IMG/VR virus record: IMGVR_UViG_3300042922_000937
Span: 1-31,910 of that record
Length of the DNA stretch: 31,910 bases
Origin: a virus
Strand: one strand, 5' to 3'
Shown here: piece after piece, positions 15,196-22,859 of the stretch
Numbering within the stretch: the stretch's first letter is position 1
How the letters are laid out: every line of letters starts with the position of its first letter
The notes under the pieces: model-generated
Databases searched by the model: none
Seen by the model: only the letters and a program-made list of their open reading frames with translations
What the model was told of the DNA's origin: nothing
Translations under genes and position numbers: made by a program

Positions 15196-15498
15196 TCATA
15201 AGCTCATCAAAATATCTTGCCCTCTTTTATTTAACATTTCATGATCAAAAATCAGAAGTTTTCTTTCCAGGTCACTATTGTCAGCATCCCAATTTCTTCT
15301 TTCGTTGAAATGTATGAATTTTTCTTGTGGTAATTTAGGCAAATCGGAATCATACACCCTGCTTTTTAATACATAATGAACGTCTCTATTGGGATGTTTA
15401 ATTAGAATTACATCAGGCGACCACATTATTGTTTTACTTGGAAGCGAGTTTTTAATTTCAATCAACTTTTCTCTGTCTTCAATAAATTCAATTTTCAT
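15196..15498 (-). CDS. Hypothetical phage protein, 100 aa
   Basis: The ATG of MKIEFIEDREKL lies 8 bases after GGAGG. Two basic/aromatic strands (VHYVLKSRVY, KFIHFNERRNW) and a helical tail. It follows the Xre-type regulator gene. Not recognised. Confidence 0.7.
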   Translation of the reverse strand: MKIEFIEDREKLIEIKNSLPSKTIMWSPDVILIKHPNRDVHYVLKSRVYDSDLPKLPQEKFIHFNERRNWDADNSDLERKLLIFDHEMLNKRGQDILMSL

Positions 15499-15533
15499 TA
15501 TCGTTACCTCCATATCTTAATAAAAGGAAAATT

Positions 15534-15794
15534 TCATCTAACCATCTTTGTCTTGTCAAAAATCAAAATCCCATCAGTCAGTTTCGCTACAGATGTGTTT
15601 AGTGCAGATGCAATTTGTATTAATCTTTCAATATCTATCCTAATGACTCCGTTCTCGTAACGATGGATTGTTTTCTTTGTCAGACCCATTTTCCCAGCCA
15701 GAGACTCCAGAGTGTCATTTTGAAGTTTGCGATATTTTTCTATGTTCTTGCCCACTAATATATAGAATTGTTCTGAGTTGAATTCCTCACCCAT
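15534..15794 (-). CDS. Xre/Cro-type HTH regulator, 86 aa
   Basis: A single helix-turn-helix domain: GKNIEKYRKLQNDTLESLAGKMG then LTKKTIHRYENG, with the recognition helix at about residues 40-50 and a third helix IERLIQIASALNTSVAKL. It has no C-terminal domain. It sits below the serine-recombinase-like gene by 9 bases and in the same run as DUF2513 and an ImmA-like peptidase. The target operator is not known; the AAACTAAAAATAACTA boxes or the intergenic palindromes are candidates to test. Confidence 0.85.
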   Translation of the reverse strand: MGEEFNSEQFYILVGKNIEKYRKLQNDTLESLAGKMGLTKKTIHRYENGVIRIDIERLIQIASALNTSVAKLTDGILIFDKTKMVR

Positions 15795-15803
15795 ATTTAC
15801 ACC

Positions 15804-16139
15804 TCATTTTATACTTATATGTAAGTCCTCAAAATTTCCCTTAGCAGACTTCAGTTCAATTCCCATTTGTTCTAATCCGTTTCTAAATTCCAATATCTTA
15901 GAAGTATCACGAAACAGCCTGGAGGGTTCATATACCAAAACTTTTTCAAATTTTTCTTCGCTTGCATCTTCCATGAGCTGCAATAAGCTTGGACGATCAA
16001 AACCTATACCACTGAAGCCAATATCCTCAAATATCTCAACAAGTTCATCGCTTTGGTCTAATGCTTGTATACAGAGTTCTTTTTGAACTTCAACTGTTTG
16101 TGATTTGTTTCCGACTCTACAATAGATAACTGTTTTCAT
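15804..16139 (-). CDS. Serine-recombinase N-terminal domain lacking the catalytic serine, 111 aa
   Basis: The fold of a resolvase catalytic domain is clear: VIYCRVGNKSQ at residues 4-14, SGIGFDRPSLLQLMEDA, and LVYEPSRLFRD. The usual YxRVS has Ser at position 10; here it is Gly10, so strand cleavage by the normal mechanism is not expected. The DNA-binding C-terminal half is absent. This may be a decayed recombinase or a domain reused for protein contacts or regulation. It is immediately above the Xre-type gene. The start ATG follows GGAGGGATTGAGCGAAA. Confidence 0.8.
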   Translation of the reverse strand: MKTVIYCRVGNKSQTVEVQKELCIQALDQSDELVEIFEDIGFSGIGFDRPSLLQLMEDASEEKFEKVLVYEPSRLFRDTSKILEFRNGLEQMGIELKSAKGNFEDLHISIK

Positions 16140-16181
16140 TTTCGCTCAATCCCTCCGAGGCTAATTTTAGTATTTACGTGC

Positions 16182-16553
16182 TTAACCGAACAAAGATCTT
16201 TTCGCAACATCTACCAACAATGCCTTGGTTAACTCAAAAGGCAGACTCAAAAAATCCATTCCTTTTTTCTTTGCAATCTCTTTAGCTTCACTAACAACAA
16301 CTTCATTTCTAGCAGCATCAAGAAATTCATGCCCCTCCCATGTCATACTCCTAACGTAAAATTCAAAAGGATTTAGACCTCCTTTAGCCTCAACGTACCC
16401 AGCATCCTTAAGTAGTTTGACCTGATATTGTACAATTTCACGATCCTCAACACTGTCGTGACCCTCGATTTCTACAACTATACTATTGGTAGCCGTATTG
16501 TGTTCTTCTATGTACTTCAATATTTTGATAATTAGATCCATGTCTCTCTTCAT
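16182..16553 (-). CDS. DUF2513-family phage protein, 123 aa
   Basis: Starts at MKRDMDLIIKILKYIEE, the typical opening of DUF2513, followed by QYQVKLLKDAGYVEA and a beta part with MTWEGHEFLDAARN. This is a winged-helix-like arrangement common in temperate phages; function is not established. The ATG is preceded by GGTGGGGG. A few extra codons upstream cover that site. Confidence 0.8.
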   Translation of the reverse strand: MKRDMDLIIKILKYIEEHNTATNSIVVEIEGHDSVEDREIVQYQVKLLKDAGYVEAKGGLNPFEFYVRSMTWEGHEFLDAARNEVVVSEAKEIAKKKGMDFLSLPFELTKALLVDVAKRSLFG

Positions 16554-16595
16554 ATATACCCCCACCATTCATTATAAAATGTATGTTTGATAAGG

Positions 16596-17138
16596 TCATA
16601 AGTATTTAATCCTCAAATATACCTCTTCTCTACTTAAATAGGAGCGTTTTAGAAAGTGCTCACCGATAGGTTTGAGGTTCCCTTGATTTCTTGCATCTTC
16701 TTTTAAATCAATTTCTTTTGATAATCTAGAGGCTAGGTAGGTAAGCCAATACTCCGTTTTTTGACGTCCCATATTCTTAAGAACATTCCTATCAGCTTCA
16801 AGTTCATAAGTACTCACTACACCGAATTCCACTTTGTCTAATCTCCCCTGAGAAGTAAATGGATTATCGTTAATGATATGACCCATTTCATGAAACAGTG
16901 AACACCAGTCTAAAGTAAGCTCATTCGATGTACACAAAAACACTAATCCCTTATTTGAAAAGTCGGGTCCATCTATAGATTTCCAATTCTGGTTCTCAAA
17001 ATTTGTGCAAAATGAATGACCTCGCTTGTTATATCTTATTATTGGGGTTTCTTCAAAAAGAAAATAGTCAAATACAATCTCTTTCCCTTCTTTACCTATA
17101 ACAGAGAATTGAGTTTCAAAGATCATATCCTGCTCCAT
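16596..17138 (-). CDS. ImmA/IrrE-like zinc metallopeptidase, 180 aa
   Basis: The HExxH zinc motif is LFHEMGHI (His83, Glu84, His87), and the downstream third ligand region is TYELEADRNVL (about 111-120), as in ImmA/IrrE peptidases that cleave phage or ICE repressors. The N-terminal 70 residues are beta-rich. It lies near the Xre-type gene, but two genes intervene. Role in repressor cleavage is inferred. The ATG follows GAGGTG. Confidence 0.78.
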   Translation of the reverse strand: MEQDMIFETQFSVIGKEGKEIVFDYFLFEETPIIRYNKRGHSFCTNFENQNWKSIDGPDFSNKGLVFLCTSNELTLDWCSLFHEMGHIINDNPFTSQGRLDKVEFGVVSTYELEADRNVLKNMGRQKTEYWLTYLASRLSKEIDLKEDARNQGNLKPIGEHFLKRSYLSREEVYLRIKYL

Positions 17139-17174
17139 ACAGGCACCTCATAACCAATAAATTATTATTCCTTT

Positions 17175-17711
17175 TTAGAACGTCAATTGATCATAAATCT
17201 TGACGAAAATCTTGGCTATATTTTTCGCATCATCGATTCCTCTATGATGAATTCCCTCCAAGGGCAAATCCAGCATCTTTAAAGCTCTTTCCATACCAAT
17301 GCCTTTCTCCACACCAATTATCTTTCCATGTTGGTGTTTAATACTTATATGTTTTTTAAGCCATTCGGTATCCAACTTATGTAGCTCACAATCTTTTTTC
17401 AGTTGACTTTTATCATAGAATCCCCATGAACAAAGGTAATATTGTTCGTTCTCTCCTATCCATTCTTTGAACTTGTAAATGGCCTGTGAGAATCCTGGTG
17501 CCGTATCTACATCTTCTTGTGTGATTGAGGTGAGTTTTTTACAGAAATCAGATAGTTGCAGATTTAGTTTAGGTTTGATGAATGTTTGAAATTCACTAAC
17601 AATTTCAAGTTTATCATTTACTTTTACAGCTCCGATTTCATTAATCTCATTTTGTTTTGTATGATCATTTTCCCAACAAGTAGCTTCCAAATCAAAAATA
17701 ATGTAATCCAT
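17175..17711 (-). CDS. DEDDh 3'-5' exonuclease (KapD/epsilon-like), 178 aa
   Basis: Exo I: IIFDLEATC (Asp7, Glu9); Exo II region: SWGFYDKSQL (Asp100); Exo III: HHRGIDDAKN (His156, Asp161). Length is that of stand-alone RNase T/KapD-type nucleases. It could trim DNA or RNA ends. The ATG follows AAAAAAGGAGAATATA. Its neighbours are the UPF0489 gene and the ImmA-like peptidase. Confidence 0.88.
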   Translation of the reverse strand: MDYIIFDLEATCWENDHTKQNEINEIGAVKVNDKLEIVSEFQTFIKPKLNLQLSDFCKKLTSITQEDVDTAPGFSQAIYKFKEWIGENEQYYLCSWGFYDKSQLKKDCELHKLDTEWLKKHISIKHQHGKIIGVEKGIGMERALKMLDLPLEGIHHRGIDDAKNIAKIFVKIYDQLTF

Positions 17712-17768
17712 TATATTCTCCTTTTTTGTTTAAAATATTTGATTTATCAACTTTTATAATATATAGGC

Positions 17769-18524
17769 CTACCACTTCTCCATGTCATTTAGTGTTATCC
17801 CCAACTCGTTCAAGACTATATCTAGCAAATGTGATGCCCCTGTGACTCCACCGCAATAATCGGGCGAAATAGCGATAGTTATCAAATCCCATGGATACAA
17901 TTTATTCAAACCTTTAACATATTCTCTTATTGTTATTTCTGGAACAAAATCAGACTCTCCCATTGTATCGCTATTATTGAATGCATCAATATCAAGATCT
18001 AGAATAGCAGACCGATTACCCAGATACTCTGCAAAACTGTTCTTATTGTATGAATTCAGAAATTCTCCAGTATGACGGAATAGTTTTGAACTATACTTAC
18101 AATTACCAGGGAGACAATGTGCATACTCTTCTCGTACATCTGATATTTCGTTCAGTTCTTGATTGTCTCTTGATATAAAAACCACTTCTTCAATGGTTCC
18201 TCTTCCTATTGATGCCCAAATGAAATTGTCTATGTGCATCAAATTAGACTCAGGGACTTGCCCCAATGATCTGTCATAACTTCTACTTACCTTCATGATA
18301 TCTTCCTTGGATTTTGCCTCAAATAAACCTCTTACAATTAGTCCATCTGGCACATCATCAAAATGTGAATCGACATGAACAACTAATGAACCCTCTTGAA
18401 TTCTATCTTCTGCTTTAGATATTTCCCATGCAGCAAATGACCAGTTATGGTCTCTCATAATGTAAACTCGTTTGTCTTTGGACTGCAACTTCCATTCAAT
18501 GTCTTTGCTCCAAGGGTAGCTCAT
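17769..18524 (-). CDS. UPF0489/arginase-like metal-binding protein, 251 aa
   Basis: Two metal motifs of the arginase/deacetylase type are present: VVHVDSHFDD (His50, Asp52, His54, Asp56) and AILDLDIDAFNN, plus SPDYCGG toward the end. This pattern fits UPF0489 proteins, which are predicted ureohydrolase-fold hydrolases of unknown substrate. Cysteines CLPGNC are near residue 138. The ATG follows TAGGAGGACAGTAT. It is unusual cargo for a phage. Confidence 0.7.
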   Translation of the reverse strand: MSYPWSKDIEWKLQSKDKRVYIMRDHNWSFAAWEISKAEDRIQEGSLVVHVDSHFDDVPDGLIVRGLFEAKSKEDIMKVSRSYDRSLGQVPESNLMHIDNFIWASIGRGTIEEVVFISRDNQELNEISDVREEYAHCLPGNCKYSSKLFRHTGEFLNSYNKNSFAEYLGNRSAILDLDIDAFNNSDTMGESDFVPEITIREYVKGLNKLYPWDLITIAISPDYCGGVTGASHLLDIVLNELGITLNDMEKW

Positions 18525-18584
18525 ATACTGTCCTCCTAACCACGTTCTTAATTTGCCGTGTCACCTAATGAAATGCCACTTTTA

Positions 18585-18920
18585 TTAAGTTTGTTTTCTT
18601 AGTGCAATCTGAGCTTTGAGAATTTTCGCTGCTCTGTTTTCGCTGAAGTCGCAAAATCCCTTTTCCCAACGATCTGGATTGCCAAACTTATTTACCGCCA
18701 TGCGTTTATTTTCAACTTTAAATTGAAGCCAACTTTCTGGATTTAGCTTATTCTCAACAATATATAGACGAATGGCAGCAATCAAATTCTCGGTTGATGT
18801 TCTATAAATCATATCTTGATCTAAGTATTCTTGATGTGTATCGATAATCTCTTTCGCCTTTTCCTCAACTTCAAAATCCGTATATGATTTACCTGATTTT
18901 ATGTACTCAATCGTTAACAC
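18585..18920 (-). CDS. Hypothetical phage protein, 111 aa, GTG start
   Basis: GTG at 18920 lies about 12 bases after AAGGAG. Helical, charged sequence with KFGNPDRWEKGF near residue 77. Not recognised. Confidence 0.7.
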   Translation of the reverse strand: MLTIEYIKSGKSYTDFEVEEKAKEIIDTHQEYLDQDMIYRTSTENLIAAIRLYIVENKLNPESWLQFKVENKRMAVNKFGNPDRWEKGFCDFSENRAAKILKAQIALRKQT

Positions 18921-18956
18921 TTATTATCATCTCTCCTTCTTAATCAAAGTCATATT

Positions 18957-19148
18957 TTATTTAATTACTTCGTAAGTTGCTTCTTGTTGATTGCAGATAT
19001 GAAATTCGTCTCCTTCATCGTCTATAACAATTACGATTTCACATTTATATCCATCATCGGAAGTATCTTTTTCACCAATAACATCATACTCTTTTCCGAT
19101 TGTAAAATATTTAATATTGTCTGTATTTATGATTCCAATTTTCTTCAT
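18957..19148 (-). CDS. Small SH3-like acidic protein, 63 aa
   Basis: The ATG of MKKIGIINTDNI is preferred; a longer frame from TTG at 19199 overlaps the previous gene and adds 17 unlikely residues, though the ribosome binding site (AAGAGG) of the short form is distant. The pattern FTIGKEYDVIGEK...IVIVIDDEGDEFHI matches the small paralogous family of this window. Confidence 0.65.
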   Translation of the reverse strand: MKKIGIINTDNIKYFTIGKEYDVIGEKDTSDDGYKCEIVIVIDDEGDEFHICNQQEATYEVIK

Positions 19149-19188
19149 AAATAGATCATGCCTCTTTTCGAAATGAAAGTCATTTCCA

Positions 19189-19356
19189 TTAAAGTTCAAC
19201 CATTTCTACAGAGTACTCGCCCTCTTCTTCAAATTGTTGATGCAGCCATTCAGCATGTTTTCTGTCGGTTCGCAAAAACTCTGATTCCGTTGATGTGAAA
19301 GAATTTGTTTTTGAAAGGTGTTTTCTTGTTTCTTGATCTATAATTCCGTATTTCAT
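19189..19356 (-). CDS. Hypothetical small protein, 55 aa
   Basis: ATG at 19356 after AAGGAGATGAATT; clean frame to TAA at 19189. Sequence MKYGIIDQETRKHLSKTNSF... with an acidic Q/E-rich C-terminus. No family recognised. Confidence 0.7.
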   Translation of the reverse strand: MKYGIIDQETRKHLSKTNSFTSTESEFLRTDRKHAEWLHQQFEEEGEYSVEMVEL

Positions 19357-19386
19357 AATTCATCTCCTTACCTAAGAGGGCATAGT

Positions 19387-19557
19387 TTAATTAATTTGTC
19401 TTACTCCCTCGAACACATCGCATTCCTTTTGTGCGGCCAACTTACTCCCAAACTTCAGGGCTTCATTAATATCGATTGTATATTCTTCCGATAGCGAGCT
19501 AATAACTCTCTTCAAATACTCACCCTGCATATTTACGATAACCCATTTTTCTTCCAT
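19387..19557 (-). CDS. Hypothetical small protein, 56 aa
   Basis: The ATG of MEEKWVIVNMQGEYLK lies 7 bases after GGAG; the frame continues 6 codons upstream from a GTG. One beta strand followed by helices. Resembles small phage proteins with a KWVI...GEYLK start. Function unknown. Confidence 0.7.
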   Translation of the reverse strand: MEEKWVIVNMQGEYLKRVISSLSEEYTIDINEALKFGSKLAAQKECDVFEGVRQIN

Positions 19558-19593
19558 TTCGATGCTCCATTCCACTTGAACTTCACATTTTAT

Positions 19594-19740
19594 TTACTCT
19601 TTTATGTAATTGATAATCTCATCCATAAACTTTGTAAAGTTTTCTTTAGTTAATTGCTCATCACTCTCTAATACTTTCTCTTTTGCACCTTCGCATGAAT
19701 CGAGGATCATTTTCAATTTCCATTCTGGAGTTCTTTGCAT
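19594..19740 (-). CDS. Hypothetical small protein, 48 aa
   Basis: The ATG of MQRTPEWKLKMIL is 8 bases after AAGGAG; upstream in-frame codons to 19779 run through the binding site and the palindrome and are not favoured. All-helical and charged. Confidence 0.65.
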   Translation of the reverse strand: MQRTPEWKLKMILDSCEGAKEKVLESDEQLTKENFTKFMDEIINYIKE

Positions 19741-19792
19741 CTTTCTCTCTCCTTTCCCATGAAAGATTGTTTTTATCATCTTTCGTCTTGAA

Positions 19793-20257
19793 TTATTTCA
19801 CGTAATATTTTCCTAATGTTCTTTTCTCATATGCTTCTTTGGGATCACGTGTAAAAAATGATTTTGTTTCGTTTTTCGATCTTTCCCAATCATGTTTCAA
19901 CAGGATACCAATACTATCTCGCAGATCATCAAAGGTTTTCACGCTTTCATCACCACTCTCTATGGTCTTTAATAATTCAATGATGTGCAAATCAAGAGCA
20001 TTTTTCTCTTCTGTGAGGGGATTAAGATTTAGTATTAGCAAAGTTGTTAATTCCTTTAGAGTAAGATTATTATCCTCCTTATACTTCCCAGAATATAGAA
20101 CAGATAAGGTTTGTTTTATTTCTTTTCTCCATGCTGCTCTTTCCTCTGTTATATACTTAAGAGACATTGTTTTATTGTTATTTGATCTTGAGACAATGGC
20201 AGAAATTATTGCAGCAGCGACTACAGGTGCAATAAAGGCAGTAATAAGGATATCCAT
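19793..20257 (-). CDS. Membrane-anchored cytoplasmic protein, 154 aa
   Basis: One N-terminal membrane segment (residues 3-22) followed by ITEERAAWRKEIK and a polar helical domain to the C-terminus, so the bulk is probably cytoplasmic. Small proteins of this layout are common in Bacillota and are uncharacterised. It starts after GGGAGTGCTGATTAG. Confidence 0.78.
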   Translation of the reverse strand: MDILITAFIAPVVAAAIISAIVSRSNNNKTMSLKYITEERAAWRKEIKQTLSVLYSGKYKEDNNLTLKELTTLLILNLNPLTEEKNALDLHIIELLKTIESGDESVKTFDDLRDSIGILLKHDWERSKNETKSFFTRDPKEAYEKRTLGKYYVK

Positions 20258-20276
20258 CTAATCAGCACTCCCAATG

Positions 20277-20489
20277 TTATAATCTATTTGTAACAGCAAT
20301 GATAAAATCGTGGATCTTCATTTCTGCAACATTTTCTAAATCGTTTAATTTGATAGAGTAGCTGGTTTCGATTTCTTCAATGATTTCATAGAGTCCATCT
20401 TCATCTGCGAAGACTCCCATAGTAGCGGCCACATTAATTCTATTTACTTGAAAATGATCGGTAATAAACTGTGCAATTTCATTATACAT
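20277..20489 (-). CDS. Acyl-carrier-protein-like fold lacking the serine, 70 aa
   Basis: Helical pattern and spacing of an acyl carrier protein: an N-terminal helix with ITDHFQV, then ADEDGLYEIIEEIETSYSIKLND and a final KIHDFIIAVTNRL. The DSL motif that receives phosphopantetheine reads DGL here (Asp31-Gly32-Leu33), so it could not be charged. It may be a structural or decoy homologue. The assignment rests on pattern only. Confidence 0.55.
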   Translation of the reverse strand: MYNEIAQFITDHFQVNRINVAATMGVFADEDGLYEIIEEIETSYSIKLNDLENVAEMKIHDFIIAVTNRL

Positions 20490-20527
20490 GTTTGCTCATC
20501 TCCTTCTAAAAAGCTAAATTTATCGTC

Positions 20528-21043
20528 TTATTCTTCTCTCTTTTTATGCTTCTCAACAAATGCTTGAAGGGAGCACAGAACTTTTTCAGCCTCGTCTAAG
20601 GTTAAGTAGGCGTTATATTCATCATACCTAAGATTGTTTCTAGGCGACACCGCAAATTTCTCTAGGTTAAACAGATCATTTTTATCATGATATACTTCCA
20701 ATATTGATTTCATCGAGCTTGGTCCCTCAACCAACAATACATAATCTTCAATACCTTGACGCTTGATTGTAAGTTCATCCAAAGGCGCTTTTCTTTTTTC
20801 TCCGAATGTTTCTTCCTCTCTACGATTTATGTAGTCATTGATTTCACTACCTACAAAACCAAGTGTAGAATTATTCATCTCTACACCATTTTCATTTATA
20901 ATCATTGTTCTATCGGCTTCTGGGCTATAGACAATCTTCCACTCATGCCTTGTTAACTCATTTATTTGCTCTTTAAATAAACTTTCCTTATTGTTTTTCA
21001 CCGTTGCTTCTTCTCTCCTAATAAAAGACTCATTTCGTAGCAC
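20528..21043 (-). CDS. Hypothetical phage protein, 171 aa, GTG start
   Basis: The GTG at 21043 follows GAGGTAGAGA and overlaps the upstream gene by 14 bases; another GTG at 21001 (VKNNKESLF) is possible. Charged, with AYLTLDEAEKVLCSLQAFVEKH at the end. No domain recognised. Confidence 0.65.
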   Translation of the reverse strand: MLRNESFIRREEATVKNNKESLFKEQINELTRHEWKIVYSPEADRTMIINENGVEMNNSTLGFVGSEINDYINRREEETFGEKRKAPLDELTIKRQGIEDYVLLVEGPSSMKSILEVYHDKNDLFNLEKFAVSPRNNLRYDEYNAYLTLDEAEKVLCSLQAFVEKHKKREE

Positions 21044-21224
21044 TCTCTACCTCAACACTTAGTTTTACTTTATCGCCCTCAACCAACATATAATGTCCAC
21101 TTTTCATCAACAGCCTATCAATTTCCAGAATTAAATCTGATGATAAACCACTTCCATTTGTGTTAACAATATTCTGTTTACCATTCTGAGATACAACTTC
21201 GCCTTCAAAAGTTACCTTTACCAC
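21030..21224 (-). CDS. Hypothetical small protein, 64-67 aa
   Basis: Two GTG starts are possible (21233 and 21224); the second lies 8 bases after GAGGAG and is preferred. Beta-rich start (VVKVTFEGEVV) and end (DKVKLSVEVESATK) around one helix. Not recognised. Confidence 0.65.
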   Translation of the reverse strand: MVKVTFEGEVVSQNGKQNIVNTNGSGLSSDLILEIDRLLMKSGHYMLVEGDKVKLSVEVESATK

Positions 21225-21266
21225 TTTCTCCACTCCTCTATTTTCAGTAAAAGAATTGTTTGATCA

Positions 21267-21677
21267 TTATTTAACATAGCTGTTGAAAAGCAAATCTATT
21301 AGCACCATGTAAAAGGAAAATATTAATGACAACAAAGAAAGTCCAATGCCCCATGCTAAAATAATTCCTAGAAAATAAGAAAAAGACAGTTTAGTTTTGA
21401 AATTTTTTGGGTTCGATGCATAAATCATTCCACCAATTATTAGCAGGGAAGCCACAATTAAAAGTGTAGTTAGTAAGAAAAGGAGTGATAATTGAAATAA
21501 ATCTAATTTTAAAATTTTCCCTAGAGAAATATTTGCATAAAAGTATACTCCTGACACCCCAAATATCGTAAACAAACTACTCACAATTCCCAACTTGTCT
21601 GAAGCAGTTCCATTAGCAAAATCTAACCACAGATTATATAAAAATCCTTTTCCCTTATTTGGTTCCTCATTCATCAT
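21267..21677 (-). CDS. Membrane protein with about three transmembrane helices, 136 aa
   Basis: A polar N-terminal 28 residues is followed by hydrophobic segments at about 32-52, 60-85 and 100-130. No transporter motif is visible. It could be a superinfection-exclusion or envelope-modifying protein, as with other phage orphans, but that is a guess. The next gene upstream is the first of the 22063 promoter block. Confidence 0.75.
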   Translation of the reverse strand: MMNEEPNKGKGFLYNLWLDFANGTASDKLGIVSSLFTIFGVSGVYFYANISLGKILKLDLFQLSLLFLLTTLLIVASLLIIGGMIYASNPKNFKTKLSFSYFLGIILAWGIGLSLLSLIFSFYMVLIDLLFNSYVK

Positions 21678-21702
21678 TTAATCTCTTTTCTTAATAAAAG
21701 TA

Positions 21703-21981
21703 TTATTTGATCAGGTTATCAATTTTCTTATGTACCCTTACTTCATATTCTCCGGCATCATTTTTTTTGGCAACGACTGATAGAACATAGTCCTTGTATT
21801 CATCTGTGATATATGACTTATAAATTGCCCAATGAACGTCTTCGGGGTAATGGGAATATCCAACATCAAAGAACCATCTCGCATCGGTGTCTTTGATGTC
21901 ATTAACAAATAACCATATGCGTCCTGCACAAGGACAATTGTCATTAAACTCTTCTTCCGTTTTATGTATCTCTCTTCTCAT
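21703..21981 (-). CDS. Hypothetical phage protein, 92 aa
   Basis: ATG after TTTAGGAGGCCAAC; first gene below promoter C. A CPCAG motif is near residue 16. Beta-rich, acidic in the middle, with basic C-terminus. Not recognised. Confidence 0.72.
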   Translation of the reverse strand: MRREIHKTEEEFNDNCPCAGRIWLFVNDIKDTDARWFFDVGYSHYPEDVHWAIYKSYITDEYKDYVLSVVAKKNDAGEYEVRVHKKIDNLIK

Positions 21982-22062
21982 GTTGGCCTCCTAAATGAAC
22001 TTGTGATTTGACCACTTATTATGTATTCGTTGAGCAGTTAAATTTATCCTCTTCTATATACA

Positions 22063-22107
22063 ATAATACACTCAATCTTAACAAATGTATATACTTATTT
22101 TTAGTTT
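22063..22107 (-). promoter_or_regulatory. Promoter with conserved upstream box (copy C)
   Basis: Minus strand: AAACTAAAAATAAGTA (22107-22092, one change), TATACA (22091-22086), 17-base spacer, TATTAT (22068-22063). It drives the 21981-13416 block. Confidence 0.85.
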
Positions 22108-22118
22108 GTAAATTTTAT

Positions 22119-22490
22119 TCACCTCTTCAATTTCAATATATCTATATTCAAAAGCTCCGCAACTTTCATCTCTATTTCAGCCTTGATTCGATTCATAAAA
22201 ATCACCTTCCTTCCCTTGTATCCACGGCATATAAAATCGGCTCTAAGCTCTTCTCTATCATGTTCCTGGTCAATTATCTTAATCCCCCTCTTACGCAGCT
22301 CCTGACGGATTACAGAGTGTTCCTGACTCACCTTATCCATTAATGATTCCATATGCAAAACAAATAACTCGCCAAATCTTAGCTGCGAGTTATTTGTGGT
22401 CTTAATGTTGTCTTGGAGCACATCTAGCATAAATGGCATAATTAGATGTATTTTAATTAATTCATGTTCTTCTTCGCTTGGTATTTGCAT
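22119..22490 (-). CDS. Third gene of the uvrX block, 123 aa
   Basis: Follows the yolD-like gene by 12 bases with an AAGGAGGAATTAAG site, so it is probably co-transcribed from the SOS promoter. Acidic first helix, a central helical region, and a basic C-terminus (FICRGYKGRKVIFMNRIKAE). I do not recognise it. The stop is 11 bases above promoter C. Confidence 0.72.
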   Translation of the reverse strand: MQIPSEEEHELIKIHLIMPFMLDVLQDNIKTTNNSQLRFGELFVLHMESLMDKVSQEHSVIRQELRKRGIKIIDQEHDREELRADFICRGYKGRKVIFMNRIKAEIEMKVAELLNIDILKLKR

Positions 22491-22502
22491 CTTAATTCCT
22501 CC

Positions 22503-22859
22503 TTACATCGAATCCAATCCATATTCAATCAATTCTACTGACAAGACTTCATCAAAGTCTATCCATTCATAACCCTCTTCGATTTCAAGTCTGAATTTGC
22601 TCGAAATCTCACTCACTGATTTCACAACCCCCAATATTGTCCTGTCCTCATAATCTCCATATATCTTCACCTTTATTAGTTCACGATTCGCAAACGAGGA
22701 TGAGATGTTCTGGTTAATGATTTCAATTTCATCACTATGTAATACTGGTTTCATTTTCTTCTGCAAAGCCGTTCTGTGTTCATTAATTCGCTCTTTGTGT
22801 TGGGGCAACATCATCCTACTAGCCTCCCACATTCCATTCCCCTGGAGTTTCTTGCTCAT
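22503..22859 (-). CDS. yolD: YolD-like protein, 118 aa
   Basis: The family signature MLPQHKERI is at residues 17-25 (MLPEHKE in YolD), followed by the beta-rich C-terminal domain. YolD-like genes pair with Y-family polymerases in SOS operons of Bacillus phages and plasmids; the function is not settled. Its ATG overlaps the uvrX stop (ATGA), so the two are coupled. Confidence 0.85.
   Translation of the reverse strand: MSKKLQGNGMWEASRMMLPQHKERINEHRTALQKKMKPVLHSDEIEIINQNISSSFANRELIKVKIYGDYEDRTILGVVKSVSEISSKFRLEIEEGYEWIDFDEVLSVELIEYGLDSM

Noticed and set aside
19839-20261. 140-codon plus-strand frame
   Set aside because: It is antisense to the membrane-anchored protein gene; all neighbours run the other way and no ribosome binding site supports it.
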